From positions 930,001 through 994,000 of the forward strand of contig OZ345376.1 of assembly GCA_977006965.1 (NCBI GenBank): a stretch of 64,000 bases of DNA, read 5' to 3'. Positions 10,840-23,049 of this stretch are shown piece after piece (positions within the stretch are counted from its first letter, which is position 1; each line of letters opens with the position of its first letter). The DNA comes from Phymatolithon calcareum. Lineage: Eukaryota > Rhodophyta > Florideophyceae > Hapalidiales. The notes under the pieces were generated by a model that saw only the letters and a program-made list of their open reading frames with translations, was not told the origin of the DNA and did not search any database. Made by a program: the position numbers and the translations under genes.

Positions 10840-13070
10840 TTGAGATATTGACATCAGGAAACTTCCGCCCAGCGTTGAACCCCACGTTGGCAAAGGACAT
10901 TAGAATACGTACGAGAATTCGGGCTGGGGAGACGACGTTGATCGCGATGTGACAGAGTCATCGAGCGATCTTTTCAGCAAACGGTACATTCCTCAGAGTC
11001 GCACGTACTCGCAATCGACAAAAAAGATAGCGACTACAAGTTTCTGTGGCCCTATTTTAATTCTAGCTCTTCAAAAAATTTGTGAAGGAATTCAGCTCCA
11101 CGCAAATAGCTGTGAAGAAGAAGAAGAAAGTTTTATTATAGTGTTACCAATGCATCTGCTGGCGCTTCAGGAAAAACTTCTGGAGAGCCACGAGGACTTA
11201 ATCGGAACCTAAAAGCTCCTTTTCACTAAAATTGGCATAGTCAGCAAAACTCCAAAACTTACCTCTGGTCTCACAGAAGAGATCTAGAGGGGGAAAATAA
11301 TATCGCTTCTATTTCCACGCAGAGTGTACGGTCTCTTTGACGAGTGACGGTACGCATATGGGAGTTTGAAACGTCCCGAGTCGTTTCTGTGACGAGGCGC
11401 CATGGGCGAGTTTAGCGATTTCCCGAGGCTGCCGTGCCGCGCGGCGATCCTAGCTGGGGAGGGGAGGTTACTGACGTCCCCAGTCTTGTTGGCACCGGAG
11501 CGCCTTGGGAAAGTTTAGCGACATCCCGGGTCGTATAGTTGTGAAGAATACAATCATTCAAAGCATAAAAATAATGAGTCTCCCGCTTGTCATGGATGGA
11601 AGTGCCTGGTGGGACAATGTTTCCCGGAAGCCACATACGGATTTTTGGAACGTCCATGAAAATCAGATGGACGAATTCCGATTGATGAAAAACCGGGAGG
11701 ACTGCAGAAGAATAAACAATAATTTTTTATGAATACATTTTTAAAACCTCTCTCACGATCTCATCGTAGAGCATATGAGTGGAGTTTGAAACATACAGTT
11801 TGGCGCATTGATTCTCGTCAGGTTTTCCCTAAGCGAAAAGCACAGGACGGAGCGAAGTAGAAAGTTTGGAGTGTCTTGCATATGATCGAGAATGATATTG
11901 AGCGACTGTCGGATTACCGTTGGTGAAACCCCCTCGAAAGATGAACTATTTCCGGAGAAACATTATTTTTCCGCGGCAGTACGACACGTGTGATGCCTAG
12001 TGTGATAGGTTCAGTTTTGGAGGTTGGTTGCAAGTTTGGGTTCATGGTTAGAGTCGGTGGTTCTGGTGATGGTTGAGGTTCCTATGGTTTACTCTGAGTT
12101 GGTTGCTGGCCTCGTCTTCGGGATCGGCTTCCGGGTTTATATAGAGTTGTTAAGGCAGGCTGAAATATGGCGACAGGTTTTTAGAGTTACTTTCCATTAT
12201 GGCATAAGTTGCCAGATGGCAAGAGAACGTTGCCATTACATCTATAACTACACATTACATGATGTCTATCATAGCAGAGCCTCAGCATAGAAATAAATAA
12301 TAACATAGAAGTATAAAACTGAAGAAGAACTGTAAAGATAGAAAAATAACCTGTTTTTAGGATGCCGTAACGTTTTAGTACTATGCCCTTACAATATCTC
12401 GGCAGTATGATTTTCAGATCTATGTAAGAATATTAAGAAACCGTCGGAGAGGTCTTGTCTAATGAGAGTACACGTGCAATCTCTTTCCCTGATCGATACA
12501 GTCTTAACGCGTTCGACTTTGCGTGAAGCTTGTCTGACGCGACACAATATAATTCCAGAGGGTAGCTCTACGAGGAAATTGGTAAATGCATTAATGAAAA
12601 GAAGAATGTGTGATCTTAGCATATATAAGCTTTAACAACTTTAAAGAGTATGAGAGTATGTGATATTCGATTTGAACGCACCGCTTGTTGCCTCGAAGAC
12701 AAAAGATATCTCGATTGTTTATGGTTCATGATTTCTCTGTCTGGTATATTTTTTGGTTACGTTAACCTTTCCAATTTGCAAATGCAGAAGTTTTTCCTGC
12801 CGTTTATGGTGGGCGAGAATCATCTCAAATTTGTATTTACAATTGCCGTTTGCAAGAATAAAGTACGGCTCTGGACAGCGTCTGGAGTGAATAAGTCTTC
12901 TGAAAACGGTTTTGGGCTGTTCGAAAGAGACGTATCGTGGATGGAACGCTGTCATCTTGGTTCTGAAATATTGAGTAATCTTCTTCGCGCTGACGAAGGA
13001 TCCTCACACGCTTTAGTTTGCAAAAATGTCTCTTCTTTCTCGGGAGAAGGGTTATTCGTTGACAGCCATA
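10840..13070. other. Stretch without recognised gene; contains a short tandem repeat
   Basis: Apart from the imperfect duplication at 11371-11540 I see no domain. A plus-strand ORF at 12650-13126 (158 codons from ATG) runs into the copia LTR. Its length is borderline for chance and it shows no motif. Confidence 0.4.
11371..11540. repeat. Imperfect two-copy tandem repeat, period about 103 bp
   Basis: ACGTCCCGAGTCGT..AGGCGCCATGGG..GTTTAGCGATTTCCCGAGG from 11371 is echoed by ACGTCCCCAGTCTT..GAGCGCCTTGGG..GTTTAGCGACATCCCGGG from 11474. Function is unknown. Confidence 0.6.
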
Positions 13071-13077
13071 CCGTGCA

Positions 13078-13262
13078 TGTTGGAGTAAGCAATGTTTGCC
13101 CTAGGAAATTTGTTTGTTTGATTTGAGCTCAACTTTAATAACGTCGGCTCTCAACTTATAGTCATTTCTAGAGTCTGTATTTAATGAAATCTTTGCTAAT
13201 TCATAATGACTCTTATTGACGTTTATGGACTCAAATTGAATCAAATTGATTCAACGTATACA
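13078..13262 (-). repeat. Putative 3' LTR of copia element
   Basis: Shares TGTTGGAGTAAG, CTCTTATTGAC, TTGAATCAAA and ATACA in the same order as 19762-19957. Alignment between these blocks is poor, so the boundaries are tentative. Confidence 0.45.
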
Positions 13263-13301
13263 AGGTATTCGCTAAAGACTCCACGAAACAAATGATTAAT
13301 T

Positions 13302-16300
13302 CTACTCAATCAGATCATTAAGGCCATCATTTTCGCTATTGTAAGACTCTTGTTCTCTGCCGTTTGTACATCCTTGGCGATGTACTAGAATTGAAATTGG
13401 AGTTTGTTGAAACGGAATCAGTTCCCCGACTAAGACTTCTGTACCATTATGCCCACTTAATGGATAAGTTGCATAGTCATCACCTTTCTTGTAAAACATG
13501 TCTAACATCTTGCTCGTAGTCATTCCGTTGTACAGTACTTCTATCAATTGTGTAATGTGTGGTGTATCGTAGATTGTCAAAAATCAATACTAAATGTGCT
13601 TGGCTCTGCTTAGAGTATTCTTGTAGTGCCGTACAGAATAGGCATCCGCTATAACCATTGGACCGTAGTGTGTGACTATAAAAATAATGCCTTTACCTTC
13701 TGTAGTATTCTTTTCTCCACATATTGTGACTGCAACGCAACCTGTTCCGAGAATTGCAAAGCTCTTGAAAGCGTGAATGTCATTGCATGTATGCTCTTCG
13801 GCATGAATTTAAAGTGTCCATACAACGTTAAATGTTAGCGCCATCGTTACAAGTTTTCTTGCAAATCTTTGTTAGACTTCGAGAGCTCTAACGTTGGAAC
13901 GTGAACTTGCGCACAATGCTCTCACACCCCACCTCGCTCAACGCTTTTGCTATTTTTACATGATTTTTTGTCTTTTTCTGATGGGCATCTTTGATTTAGT
14001 CCTCTTGGATTGGACGTATTCCTATTTGCATATTGTTTCTTTTAATTTAGGCCCGCTCCTTGGCTTGGTCATCAAGTCAGCTAACATGCCATCCCTTACA
14101 AATGAGTCAGACAAATTTTACTTTTTCGAATCAGATCTCGTATATGATGATATCTCATATCGATATGTTTCGTATTTGAAAGTTAGTATTGCCATATTCC
14201 CAGATAATTTATCCTGTATTATATTGGAAAAGTGTTGACGGTTTTGACCGGGTGTATGTAAATTCATGCAGGAAGATACGCAGTTGAAAAATTTCTCTGG
14301 AGGTTAAAAATGCACTTCTGTATTCGCCCTCAGTTGTCGAGATTGGAATAAAATTTTGCCTCGTACTTCTCCAGCCTACTATAAATCCCCCAATGATCTT
14401 GAAATTTCCACTTACAGAAAACCTATTAGATCTTCCAGCTCAATCTGTGTCTGCATGAGCGTCTAGAATTACGTCTGATATTTTCAAATGCGAACCAAAG
14501 GTTTTGGTTCATATTAAGTATATATATAAACGCTTGACCTCAACAAAATGAACTGGTTTTCGATTGGACACATTTATACTTCAAGAATTCTCTGAAATTG
14601 ATATGTCTTGACGTGTACGCGTACTTTTGTACAACATCTGTCCAATTGGCTCTCTATAGTGCACTTTCGAGATATCCCTGGTTTCGTTTTCGGTGGAATC
14701 CCTCACTTTTGTAATTTCTTTGTATTTACCTGGCTCCATTGATGTCAAGCCGGGCTTGCAGGTTGACATTCCATTTTTCTCTAGGATATCACGTACTTTC
14801 TTCGAGCCAAGATTGCGTAATCAATATGCTGGATGATTCTTACGCCTAAGAAATACTCAGCCTCTCCGAAGAAAGTCACTTTGTAATGTTCTACTAGTTC
14901 TTTGCCTAGAAAGTGGAGAGTACTTGAAATGAGTGGAAAACTGTCGACGTAAATAAACTATCTCAGGTAAATGCTCACAGATTAGAGGAATGAGACTGTT
15001 GAAAGACTTCACAATCCAGTCAAACTCAGTCGCCGGAGATAGTATTTTTAGTCAACTACCATTGAGACAGGCAGTTCTGAAAAACGCATGATATGTAGTC
15101 GAATTACGAGTTTCAGTTGACTGCACATTATTCGCGCAGTCGTCTAGAAGACTAACTGTTGTAAAAAAGGACTGTATAAGCAGTTATATAGAAGACTGCT
15201 TGTCAACTCTGCTGAGAAGGAAACCAAACACTGGTCAGCCGACTGCATCATCAAATAGTATGTAACTACGTGCGGCAGCGTCAACGGATATTAGACGAGC
15301 GCTTCGATGGCAGCGCTAAATCGATGACGGTGTACCGTTCAAGGTGGCCTTTCACGTAATAGGCCGAGGGAGTTCTTACACTGGAAATAGAGAGGAATGG
15401 CCACGGAGATTATTTTTATGCCAAAACGGCTTCTTGACAACAACGCGAGAAAATTCAGTACTTGCGCGCGTGTCTGAATTTATATAACGGAGGCTCTTAT
15501 TGAACACAGGCAAAGGATCAGAACGATAGAGTAGAGGATCGGCGGGACGACAATTAAGCTCGAAGCGTTGAATTTGCTCAAGCAGAAGCAATTTAGGCGA
15601 TGATAGAAACAAGACGAGAGAAAGTCTGCCGTCTTCTGAAAACAAATCTCCCGAAAATCAAGAGTAATAGAAACGGTAAAATGTTTCTTCTTCCATTGAT
15701 GGTCCGAGGTGCTCAGAACAATGACCAGCAAAAGATTTGGTATCATCAGAACTTCAATCTGAAATGTTTCAACCTGTGAATTGAAAGCAGTTGGACCAGT
15801 GCAATTTGGACTAGTTTTAACAGTCTTTCACAGCAAAACGTCCTTGGATCTAATATGTAAGCCGTTTTGTGGACTACTGGAAAATGACTGGCAGTTTGGC
15901 GCTTCCAGTAGTTCTGAAAACTTCAATCGTATCCCACGGAAGTTGCAAGACTCAATTGTTTCCATCCAGTCTAAGAGATGACTTCTGTAAGCATTCGACT
16001 ATCTTGATGCAGTCAACTTCGCAGTAGTCACACCAGTATGAAAGTTTACCATATTTACTACAAATACGCTCTCAGCACAGTTATTTCAACCTTTTCAGTC
16101 TGCTTGTAAGATGCAAGTTATACACTTATGGAGCCTCCTTGAGGCTATGTAGGTTTTTATTCGGTCAGAAGACTTGTTTCCTCTTTGTTGTTGCAAATCA
16201 CATACGTTTATCTTTGTACGCTGTCTCTAAATCTCTGCAAAGTAAAGCGTGTGAGACATACTTCTGGTATATATGGGCTTTTCATATTGTGCAATCACAA

Positions 16301-16900
16301 GTGCAACCCTTACTTTCGTAATTTAAACTACGGGGAATATATATTGTCCTATTCACCAGGCCTCTGCATGTTTGCGAAGACAAACAGCCTCTATTTGAGA
16401 CGTTCAATAGTGCTATCATAATTTTGCTTGATTTTGAATACAATTTCTTGCCAGTATACGCTCATTAATAGGATTTTCAAAAGGATCTGAAGTTCCGCGA
16501 TGTACTATGGATATGTAGTCACGATACATTGGCTCGACCAGCTGACCGCGATACACAGAGGTGAGTGCTTCCTCAAAAGTTGGATTGTCAGGGTCGTATG
16601 TTTCTTTACAGCAGCAGTACTTGCATATCCATTTAAGTACTTTGGTGGTCTTCTACTATTTTTTGGGAATCGACGAACTTCATTACTTATAGCACTCCCG
16701 AGATTCGCATCCTGCCCAGAATCATCAATGATCTTCGTTTCTTTTTGGCTATCAGAATCTGAGAATATTTCATCAATGTCAATAACGCTGGCTTGCTCAT
16801 TGCTCGTATTATAGTACGAATTAACGTCAAAGTTGACTTCATAGTCATATTTATAGTCGGGGAACATATTCTCATTGAACTTTGAATGTCTCACATTCAA
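13302..16900 (-). pseudogene. Copia RT/RNase H relic
   Basis: The minus strand carries the linker RRPPKYLNGYAS that usually precedes copia RT (16900-16505) and YREPIGQMLYKSTRTRQDIS (14769-14581), the block between RT and RNase H. At 13580-13302 QQTPISILVHRQGC resembles the late RNase H box that normally reads ..PISIYVDNQ... The RT core itself is too decayed to delimit. Every reading frame is interrupted. Confidence 0.55.
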
Positions 16901-17423
16901 TACTTCTATTGCTTCCGGATTGAAATCCTTATTGAGTTTGTTGCTTGTGCACTACACCATAATGAATGGAACTGCCTTGTTTTCCAATTTATTCCTTACA
17001 TCTTCTGGAATGACAACCATATTACTTGGAACTCAAAGACTCGCAAATGTGAAATGTATGGTTTCTCGCTATGTATACTTTCTGCTCAGCACTTTAGAGC
17101 TGAATCTTCTTTTCAAGATGGATTCTCTCTAGACCGGTTATTTAGTTTTGATTTTATAAGCATTGATCGCAATTTCTCGACAAATTGTCTATTCATTCAA
17201 TCGTAGATTCCGGTAGATTGCGGAATATAACGCCCTTGTCGAATGCTCTATTCCAAGAAGTGCTACGTATGCTTTCATGTCATCGCTTACGTAATTCCCG
17301 AATTATCTGCGAGGAGTTTATTCATGGCCGCATTTTCTGCTTTTCAAAGATTGATTTGAACGTTCGGAAATTCTGTGGTCACCTGGTTCTTTCTTTGCAA
17401 GTAGACAAAATTTTATATAGAGA

Positions 17424-19008
17424 CTATCGGCCGATAAAAGATGGAAATTTCTTGTACACCATGTCCTTGCTTGCCTTCTGCGCACTATTTGCAGTATTTT
17501 CTTCAGGTTTTGTTTCTAAATTAAGGCCTTTTGCAGTACCCGTCCTTTTTATAAATTTTATTGCTTCTCGATTTCTTTCCGCGAGCTTATTGTGCCATAG
17601 GTCCGCAATATCAGTATACTTAAAAATGGTGTATTTACTAATATTAGCACTTGATAAATGTTCTTTATTCACCATGTATGTTCAAAGCCCGTACGAACCA
17701 TTTGGTCCTTTTTCGCTCGGCACAGAACTATATTTTTGTGGGAATTGCACGCTCATGCTGACATACTGGTTGTGGTCGGGTTGACCCTGGGCGGAAAGCC
17801 CAGGGCGCCGGGAAGTTGCGACATTTATAGAGTCTAACATTGGATAAAAAAAGATTATGGAGACAGCATGGTAAATTATTAATATGATAATTGAATCAAT
17901 GGCAGTTTCGGGAAGCTTTCGGAGCCGTCCTCTCCGATCAGCGTTTAAGTGCAAACTTGTATCATGATAAATACAGTCATGGCGCCATGGACAAGATATC
18001 ATACTCCTCTTTCAAGTCTTGTCTCTTAATATTCTAGAATGCTAAGGTATAATGGAAACTGTTGCGAAGGGCTGACAAAGGCGCATCTTTGGAAAGGCCC
18101 CGAAATGTAAAATGGAGGGAAAAAGAGGGATTTTTTGGGGGATAACACGTGTAAGGGAATTGACCATAGAGTCATCACATGTGTAAGACGTTAGACGCCA
18201 CAATTGGTACTGCAGGAAGCCTCTAAGAACATCGAATGCAAAATGGTATCCTGGGCAGCCGGAGATATGAGATTCATACTACGCTCTTCAATGACCGTCA
18301 AATTTGTGAGGCGCAACCACTTGCGTTTTCTGCTATTTTCTATAGTTATATTCACGCCTCCTGCCATCGTGCCATGGAAAATAAGATTGTCTCCCAGAGT
18401 CACAGAAACGTTTTCTCGTCTCGTCCAAATTGTCAGAATATTCTTATTATAGCGCATCTGCCTAGTAGCACCACTGTCTACAATAAATGTACAGCTTTTG
18501 GTTCTTGAGTGCATGATATGAGCATGTGCTTTTGCGATGGAAAGAAAAAGTCTTCTGTTAAACTTTTTTCCATTTTGTTTCTCCATGTTATCCCTTTTTC
18601 CTTTGTATGTCGGGCTCTTCGGCTTGAAGAAGCTGTTCTCTTCTGTATGACAACGCTTTTTACAGTGCTTACATACAAGTGAAGTCGACATCGTTTTCGA
18701 AAAAGCAGCGTACCAACTCTGATACTTGTTTCATGACTAGAAACTTGACATTCTAGATTCATATTGCTCTTCCGTAAATTACATACTTCAATCAACCTAG
18801 TTCATGCAGTTGCCCATGTTCCCGTCGAGTGGTCCATTGTACGAATCGCGGTAAGAACCGCATCATTCATGCTATGAAAATCACTCGAGTAGAGTAGAAT
18901 TGCTTTCTGTTTAAGCTCTTTAATCGGCATACCAGCATTGAACAACATAGTGATACGTAATAAAGTGGTTTTTATTGAGAAGGTACCATGTGTGCCGATT
19001 GAAGACAA
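17424..19008 (-). pseudogene. Copia gag, protease and pre-integrase relic
   Basis: From right to left: a gag-like segment (19008-18802), CKHCKKRCHTEE resembling a CCHC zinc knuckle with its last cysteine lost, then FIVDSGAT with the aspartic-protease D-S-G-A. After the solo LTR insertion comes DLWHNKLAERNREAIK, the W-H-x-R/K-L-G-H-like pre-integrase motif. The protease reading frame ends near 18191, where the inserted LTR begins. Confidence 0.65.
17737..18202. mobile_element. Solo LTR of a chromovirus-related family inside copia
   Basis: The left end TGTGGGAATTGCACG..CATACTGGTTGTGGTCGGGTTG matches the start of the chromovirus LTRs at 28311 and 36568. The right end ..GTTAGACGCCACA matches their end (..GTTGGACGCCACA). 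The interior is longer (466 against 216 bp) and mostly diverged, so this is a sister family or an LTR with an internal insertion. It separates the copia protease from the pre-integrase segment. No clear target duplication was found. Confidence 0.55.
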
Positions 19009-19761
19009 GTTGGCACCTTTCTAGCTTATCTACTTTATCGTCGATTTTTCTGTTTTTTCGGTCTTACTGATGTTTTCTTCCTTACATACTCTTTCTTGAT
19101 TCATCTTCGATTCTTGACTTTTGATTCTGGCTTTTTTTTGATACTTACTTATTGTGGGAAGCGCCAATCTTGGTTCTTGCTTTTGGGGTTCAGGCTTGAT
19201 CCCTCACCTCAGCGCTGGTCTACGTTATCGAAGCTTATCTTGCAAATTTGGTGGGCTTTTACGAGCATGTTCCTGAATTGTGGCCCCTCCTCAACATAGT
19301 GATACTTATCTCCAAATTACCAATATATTCTGCAAATTTTCATTATTTTAAAGATTTTTGGAAAAACATCAATTAGTAAGCTCATTTCTCATTTGTGATT
19401 TTATCTGCATGACGAGATTCTTATATAATATAAATTTGAACCGGACCATATGCAATCATCTGCACCGTTTTAGAGATTTATCTTCTAGAGCAGTGATGAT
19501 CCATGCAGATTCCTTACTTGATCGAACATTGAGATCCTTTTCTGCGCTAAATTAATTTTCAGTTGGTACATTTGCATCTAGAGGAACTGGGGCTATGCCA
19601 ATCCCTGGTACTATACTCTTGTAATTTATAGTTTCCAAAATGGAAAGAGTCCTTAGCTTCCACAGATGGACACTGTCCGCCATTTCCCATTAAACTTTCG
19701 AAGTCCTAGCTTCTGCTCGTTGACCGCGTCCAATTTAGTCTCAAAGTGCCGGTTCTACAAT

Positions 19762-19957
19762 TGTTGGAGTAAGAAGCGTCTATTATATTAATTTTTTTGA
19801 TGGTAGCTCACTCTGTTTTGTGAGACTGCCCGTCTTTAGTGAAGTCAGCTCCCTATAGTGTTTTCTGCAGTTCCTTAACAGGAATTCTTGGTGACTCATG
19901 AAGACTCTTATTGACATTTATTGAATTAGATTGAATCAAATGGATTCATCATATACA
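19762..19957 (-). repeat. Putative 5' LTR of copia element
   Basis: Diverged partner of 13078-13262 (see there). The decayed chromovirus fragment begins within 20 bp of its right end. Confidence 0.45.
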
Positions 19958-19969
19958 AGCTGTCCGCTC

Positions 19970-20875
19970 AACATATCGTTGACGGAAAACGTTTCTGGAT
20001 CATTGGATTTGTTCCCTTCCTATAATGCTTTATTGTTTTGCTCCTCGATGTTTTCGTCCGCAGACTTGGTGGCGTACTGCATTTATTTAAGGAATGAGGT
20101 TACTGAGGAGCTGCTAGAGGGCAGAGTATGAATAAGAATTTTTGAGATTGGCGCCACAGTTTAGATGGAAAAGACTCTTGAAGAGCGCTTAGACGCCGGA
20201 TCTGTAAGCCACTTCAAAGTGTACAGTAATGGCCTTGATCCTTTATCCACCTTCCTCCATACTGTTACAGACCTTCCGTCCGTCTGGGAGTGATATGAAC
20301 TGGAGGACGCAGTGTTTGTTTGAAGGAGTTTGGAAAATTCTTTCTCATGAAGATTGTGTCTATGTCGGAAAAGGTTCAGAGTCCAGGGTTTAGGTGGACA
20401 TATTTCTTAAATAGCATTTCTTGTTAGACAACATCAAGATTGAGTAGATCACTTTTTGTAGCTCGTCGAAAACTTTAAGAATTCCGAAGTTATTGGGAAG
20501 TGTCTTCGGAAATGGAGGTACGGAGTCTCCATTGTTGTAATTTTATACGGAGGGTCAATTGGTTGTGGAAAACAAAAATGTCTATTGTTTCGGGGCTTTA
20601 GGTGCTGACAGATGCGAATGCTAATGACATAATCGTGAAGGGTATCTAGTAATAGAACAGTTGGTGTCCCTGTCTTATCCTTCTTCCCCTTAATAAATAG
20701 AGCTTGGTGTGGTACGATGTTCATGCAGTGGATTCACGCTGGGCTAACATTTGGGGAGAAAAGGTCTACTGTCGCGATAAAGAAGGTTATCGTCGGCTTC
20801 AAAGCATTCCTTCGGCTTATCGAACATGTCCATGAGTTTCTTGTCCCTAATCAAATCCCAAATTATTCACTCCAG
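19970..20875 (-). pseudogene. Decayed chromovirus integrase fragment
   Basis: Minus-strand text parallels the intact chromovirus between about 28974 and 29956. Shared pieces include GTTGACGGAAAA, AAGGAATG..GTTACTGAGGAG, HDYV..C (integrase zinc finger), QPIDPP against QLDPP, and GATAAAGAAGG. All frames are broken, and no LTR or target duplication is attached. It is therefore an old truncated relative of the element at 28311-36783. Confidence 0.65.
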
Positions 20876-21030
20876 TGGGGGAGACAGAATTCGTCTGGAT
20901 GTAGAAGTCGAATTCAACTATGGGTTCTACCTATAGAGCCTTTCTCAGTGATCGGTGCTCCTGCCGTCGAATGTAGTGAATGGGGTGATGAGCGCTTTAA
21001 AATATAACCTTTCTACCCTGAAGATACCAT

Positions 21031-22482
21031 CATACCTTGTAAATAATTCATTTTCAATATATTCATAGCTCGCTTTCGCGTAAGAATATATTATTTAATC
21101 AAGAAAGTCAAATGCATAAGTAAGTTATTCATGGAGAGGGTCAAAAGTAAATATGAATTATTGGAATATCCATTATCGCACTTACGTCCTGGATGCACCA
21201 CAGGCCTGTATTCATATGTAGAAAAAGCTGCATATCAAGTTTCGCTGGAGACAGAATCTTCCTGTGCTTATTCACAGTGTATCCAGCTTTGGAGAAGAAC
21301 CGTTCAACGATGTTGGAAGTAGGCAATATGAAACGACGGTCCAAATATCCGGAACTATTTACAGACAGCCTGCGTTTCTTCAATGCCTAGTCTGCAAAAG
21401 ACATCGAGTCCTTGTCCACCTTCGTAACTGTTTCAGAATCCACAGAGACTACTTTCAGAGAATCTGTTGCCTTTTTCTCTTGACTTGTCATCAACTCAAT
21501 TCTTTTGTCTTGTATTTTTGCGATGCCGGTCTCGAAATGGGGATCTCGCACAATGCTTGCAGTAGAAGAGAACCTTGATTTTGCGCTGGGAAACTTAGCA
21601 ATGACCGCGTCGAAAAAAAACGAACCTCAGCGATCGAAAACGGCAGCAGAGTCGACAGAACAAAATGCACCCAACCATGAGCCGCGACCACTTTAGGTTT
21701 GTAGAAGTAAGCCACCTTGTCACTTGAATTAATCGATGGTGTGCATGTCGATGACACGAGCGAAGAGTCGGTTTCCTGAAGATCTTTCAATTCCTCTGGA
21801 TGCTTGGCTCGCACGTGCGATAACAGATTGGCATATTCACTGCCCTTCTGCTTCATGGTAGTGCCACAGAGGCATCTCCAAACGCAATCTTCGTTATCGT
21901 TGTCCTGGCTAAAAAAGCTTTCCCTGACTCGTTTCCCAAGAGTTGACTTGTGTGGCATGATTCCAGTAATCCAAATAAAATTGAAGGACGCTCACAAAGA
22001 TGTGCAATTGATAAAAGTTGATGAAGTGATGGAGGTTGGCTTGGATGTGAGTGATTTGACTTGCCCGGGTCGCAATTTAAGTACTAGTGTTTAGACATTG
22101 CAGCAATCCTGATAACATCTAACTGTCGGAAAGATGGTTCTAATGTTCTCATCAAGGTTCAAATCATAGTACGTTGTAGTCTGCAAGCGACGCACGTACT
22201 ATTGATATCAATCAAGTGAGTGTAATGTTGCAACGTTACGCAGGCAAGAAAACATGTTCTATTTGGGAGAAACATTTGTAGTAATAGAAAAGACAAGTAC
22301 GAGCACTTTCAGAATCAGACACGGAGATTAATTCTAAAAGTATTCTCCCTCCTGCAAAAATGAATTATTTTATTCTGTCGAGGCTATGAATGAATTATTT
22401 ATCCAACAGATTGAAGTTGAATAAATAAATATAAATACATATTCGAATACATTTAAATATGAATTATTTTTTACAAGGTATG
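21031..22482 (-). mobile_element. Internally deleted hAT transposon
   Basis: The termini CATACCTTGTAAA (21031) and TTTACAAGGTATG (22482) are inverted repeats, with AATAATTCAT also shared. They are flanked by GATACCAT (21023-21030) and CATACCAT (22483-22490), a 7/8 match to an 8-bp duplication, the hAT length. The interior encodes only the two ends of a hAT transposase on the minus strand. At 1452 bp it is a non-autonomous deletion derivative. Confidence 0.8.
21141..21958 (-). pseudogene. hAT transposase: BED zinc finger plus C-terminal dimerisation region
   Basis: The N-terminal part starts MPHKSTLGKR at 21958 and has a BED-type finger with C-L-C-G, YANLLSHVRAKHPEE and the H-x4-H pair, then LLPFSIAEVRFFSTRSLL, a segment seen in hAT proteins just after the finger. 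At 21383-21141 comes the hAT C-terminal block YLDRRFILPTSNIVERFFS with LSPAKLDMQLFLHMN. The catalytic RNase H-like core between these parts is missing, so the product could bind DNA or dimerise but not transpose. Frames are interrupted in between. Confidence 0.75.
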
Positions 22483-22490
22483 CATACCAT

Positions 22491-23049
22491 ATCTATTATC
22501 TAATGGTGTCCAAGACGGCTTGTAGCTCTAGATCTTGCTATTCTGAGGACTTTAACGATCTTGCCGTAAAAGCGAAAGGTCTACGTTCAGTAGGTCCATC
22601 TTTCTCTAAGCCTCCGCCAATACATTATCTCGATGCTGCCGTAATTGCGATGACTGCGTAGGTAAGGTGGAACTTATGCAATTCAGGATCAGATTTGACA
22701 TTCTACTTCGGACTTAAGAAGGCGTGTCGCGCTGAATCAGTCCACGCAAAAGGAATATTTTTCGGAAAAAGGAAGCAGCTTCTGGAGTTCTCTCGACGCT
22801 CCAAGATTAAAACGTTTGATCGAAATACAATTCGATCAGAGATCGAATGATAATGGTTTTTTCGCTGTACGAGGGGTAAAAAGGAGAGAGAGGTTGAGAT
22901 GATTTTACTTTTTCGGTACTCTTTGGTGCAGAACGTGAGGTACTTTCCTTTTCCCCTATCTTCGAATTCGAAAGCTGTATAGACTAGAACTCGGTTCTCC
23001 TGGAAATCTCGTGAGCAGCAATTAGCTCACTTTAAGATTAAATAAGGTC
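22491..23049. other. Stretch without recognised gene
   Basis: AT-moderate sequence between the hAT element and the LINE. No ORF of note, no repeats recognised. Confidence 0.4.

Larger units (their letters stand above)
13078..19957 (-). mobile_element. Degenerate Ty1/copia retrotransposon
   Basis: Reading leftwards on the minus strand, the copia order is preserved. There is gag-like sequence (about 19.0-18.6 kb) and a zinc-knuckle remnant with protease FIVDSGAT (18691-18191). The GAG-pre-integrase motif DLWHNKLAERNREAIK follows (17675-17424), then the pre-RT linker RRPPKYLNGYAS (16900-16505) and an RNase H block YREPIGQMLYKSTRTRQDIS (about 14660). Putative LTRs at 13078-13262 and 19762-19957 share TGTTGGAGTAAG at one end and ..ATACA at the other but are strongly diverged, so the element is old. 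No target duplication is visible. Confidence 0.7.

Noticed and set aside
12650-13126. Plus-strand ORF of 158 codons near the copia left end
   Set aside because: No motif, runs into the LTR, and length is compatible with chance in AT-rich DNA.
17185-17784. Plus-strand ORF of 199 codons
   Set aside because: It lies over the copia relic, whose minus-strand motifs are recognisable there; the plus-strand product has no domain and crosses the solo LTR boundary.
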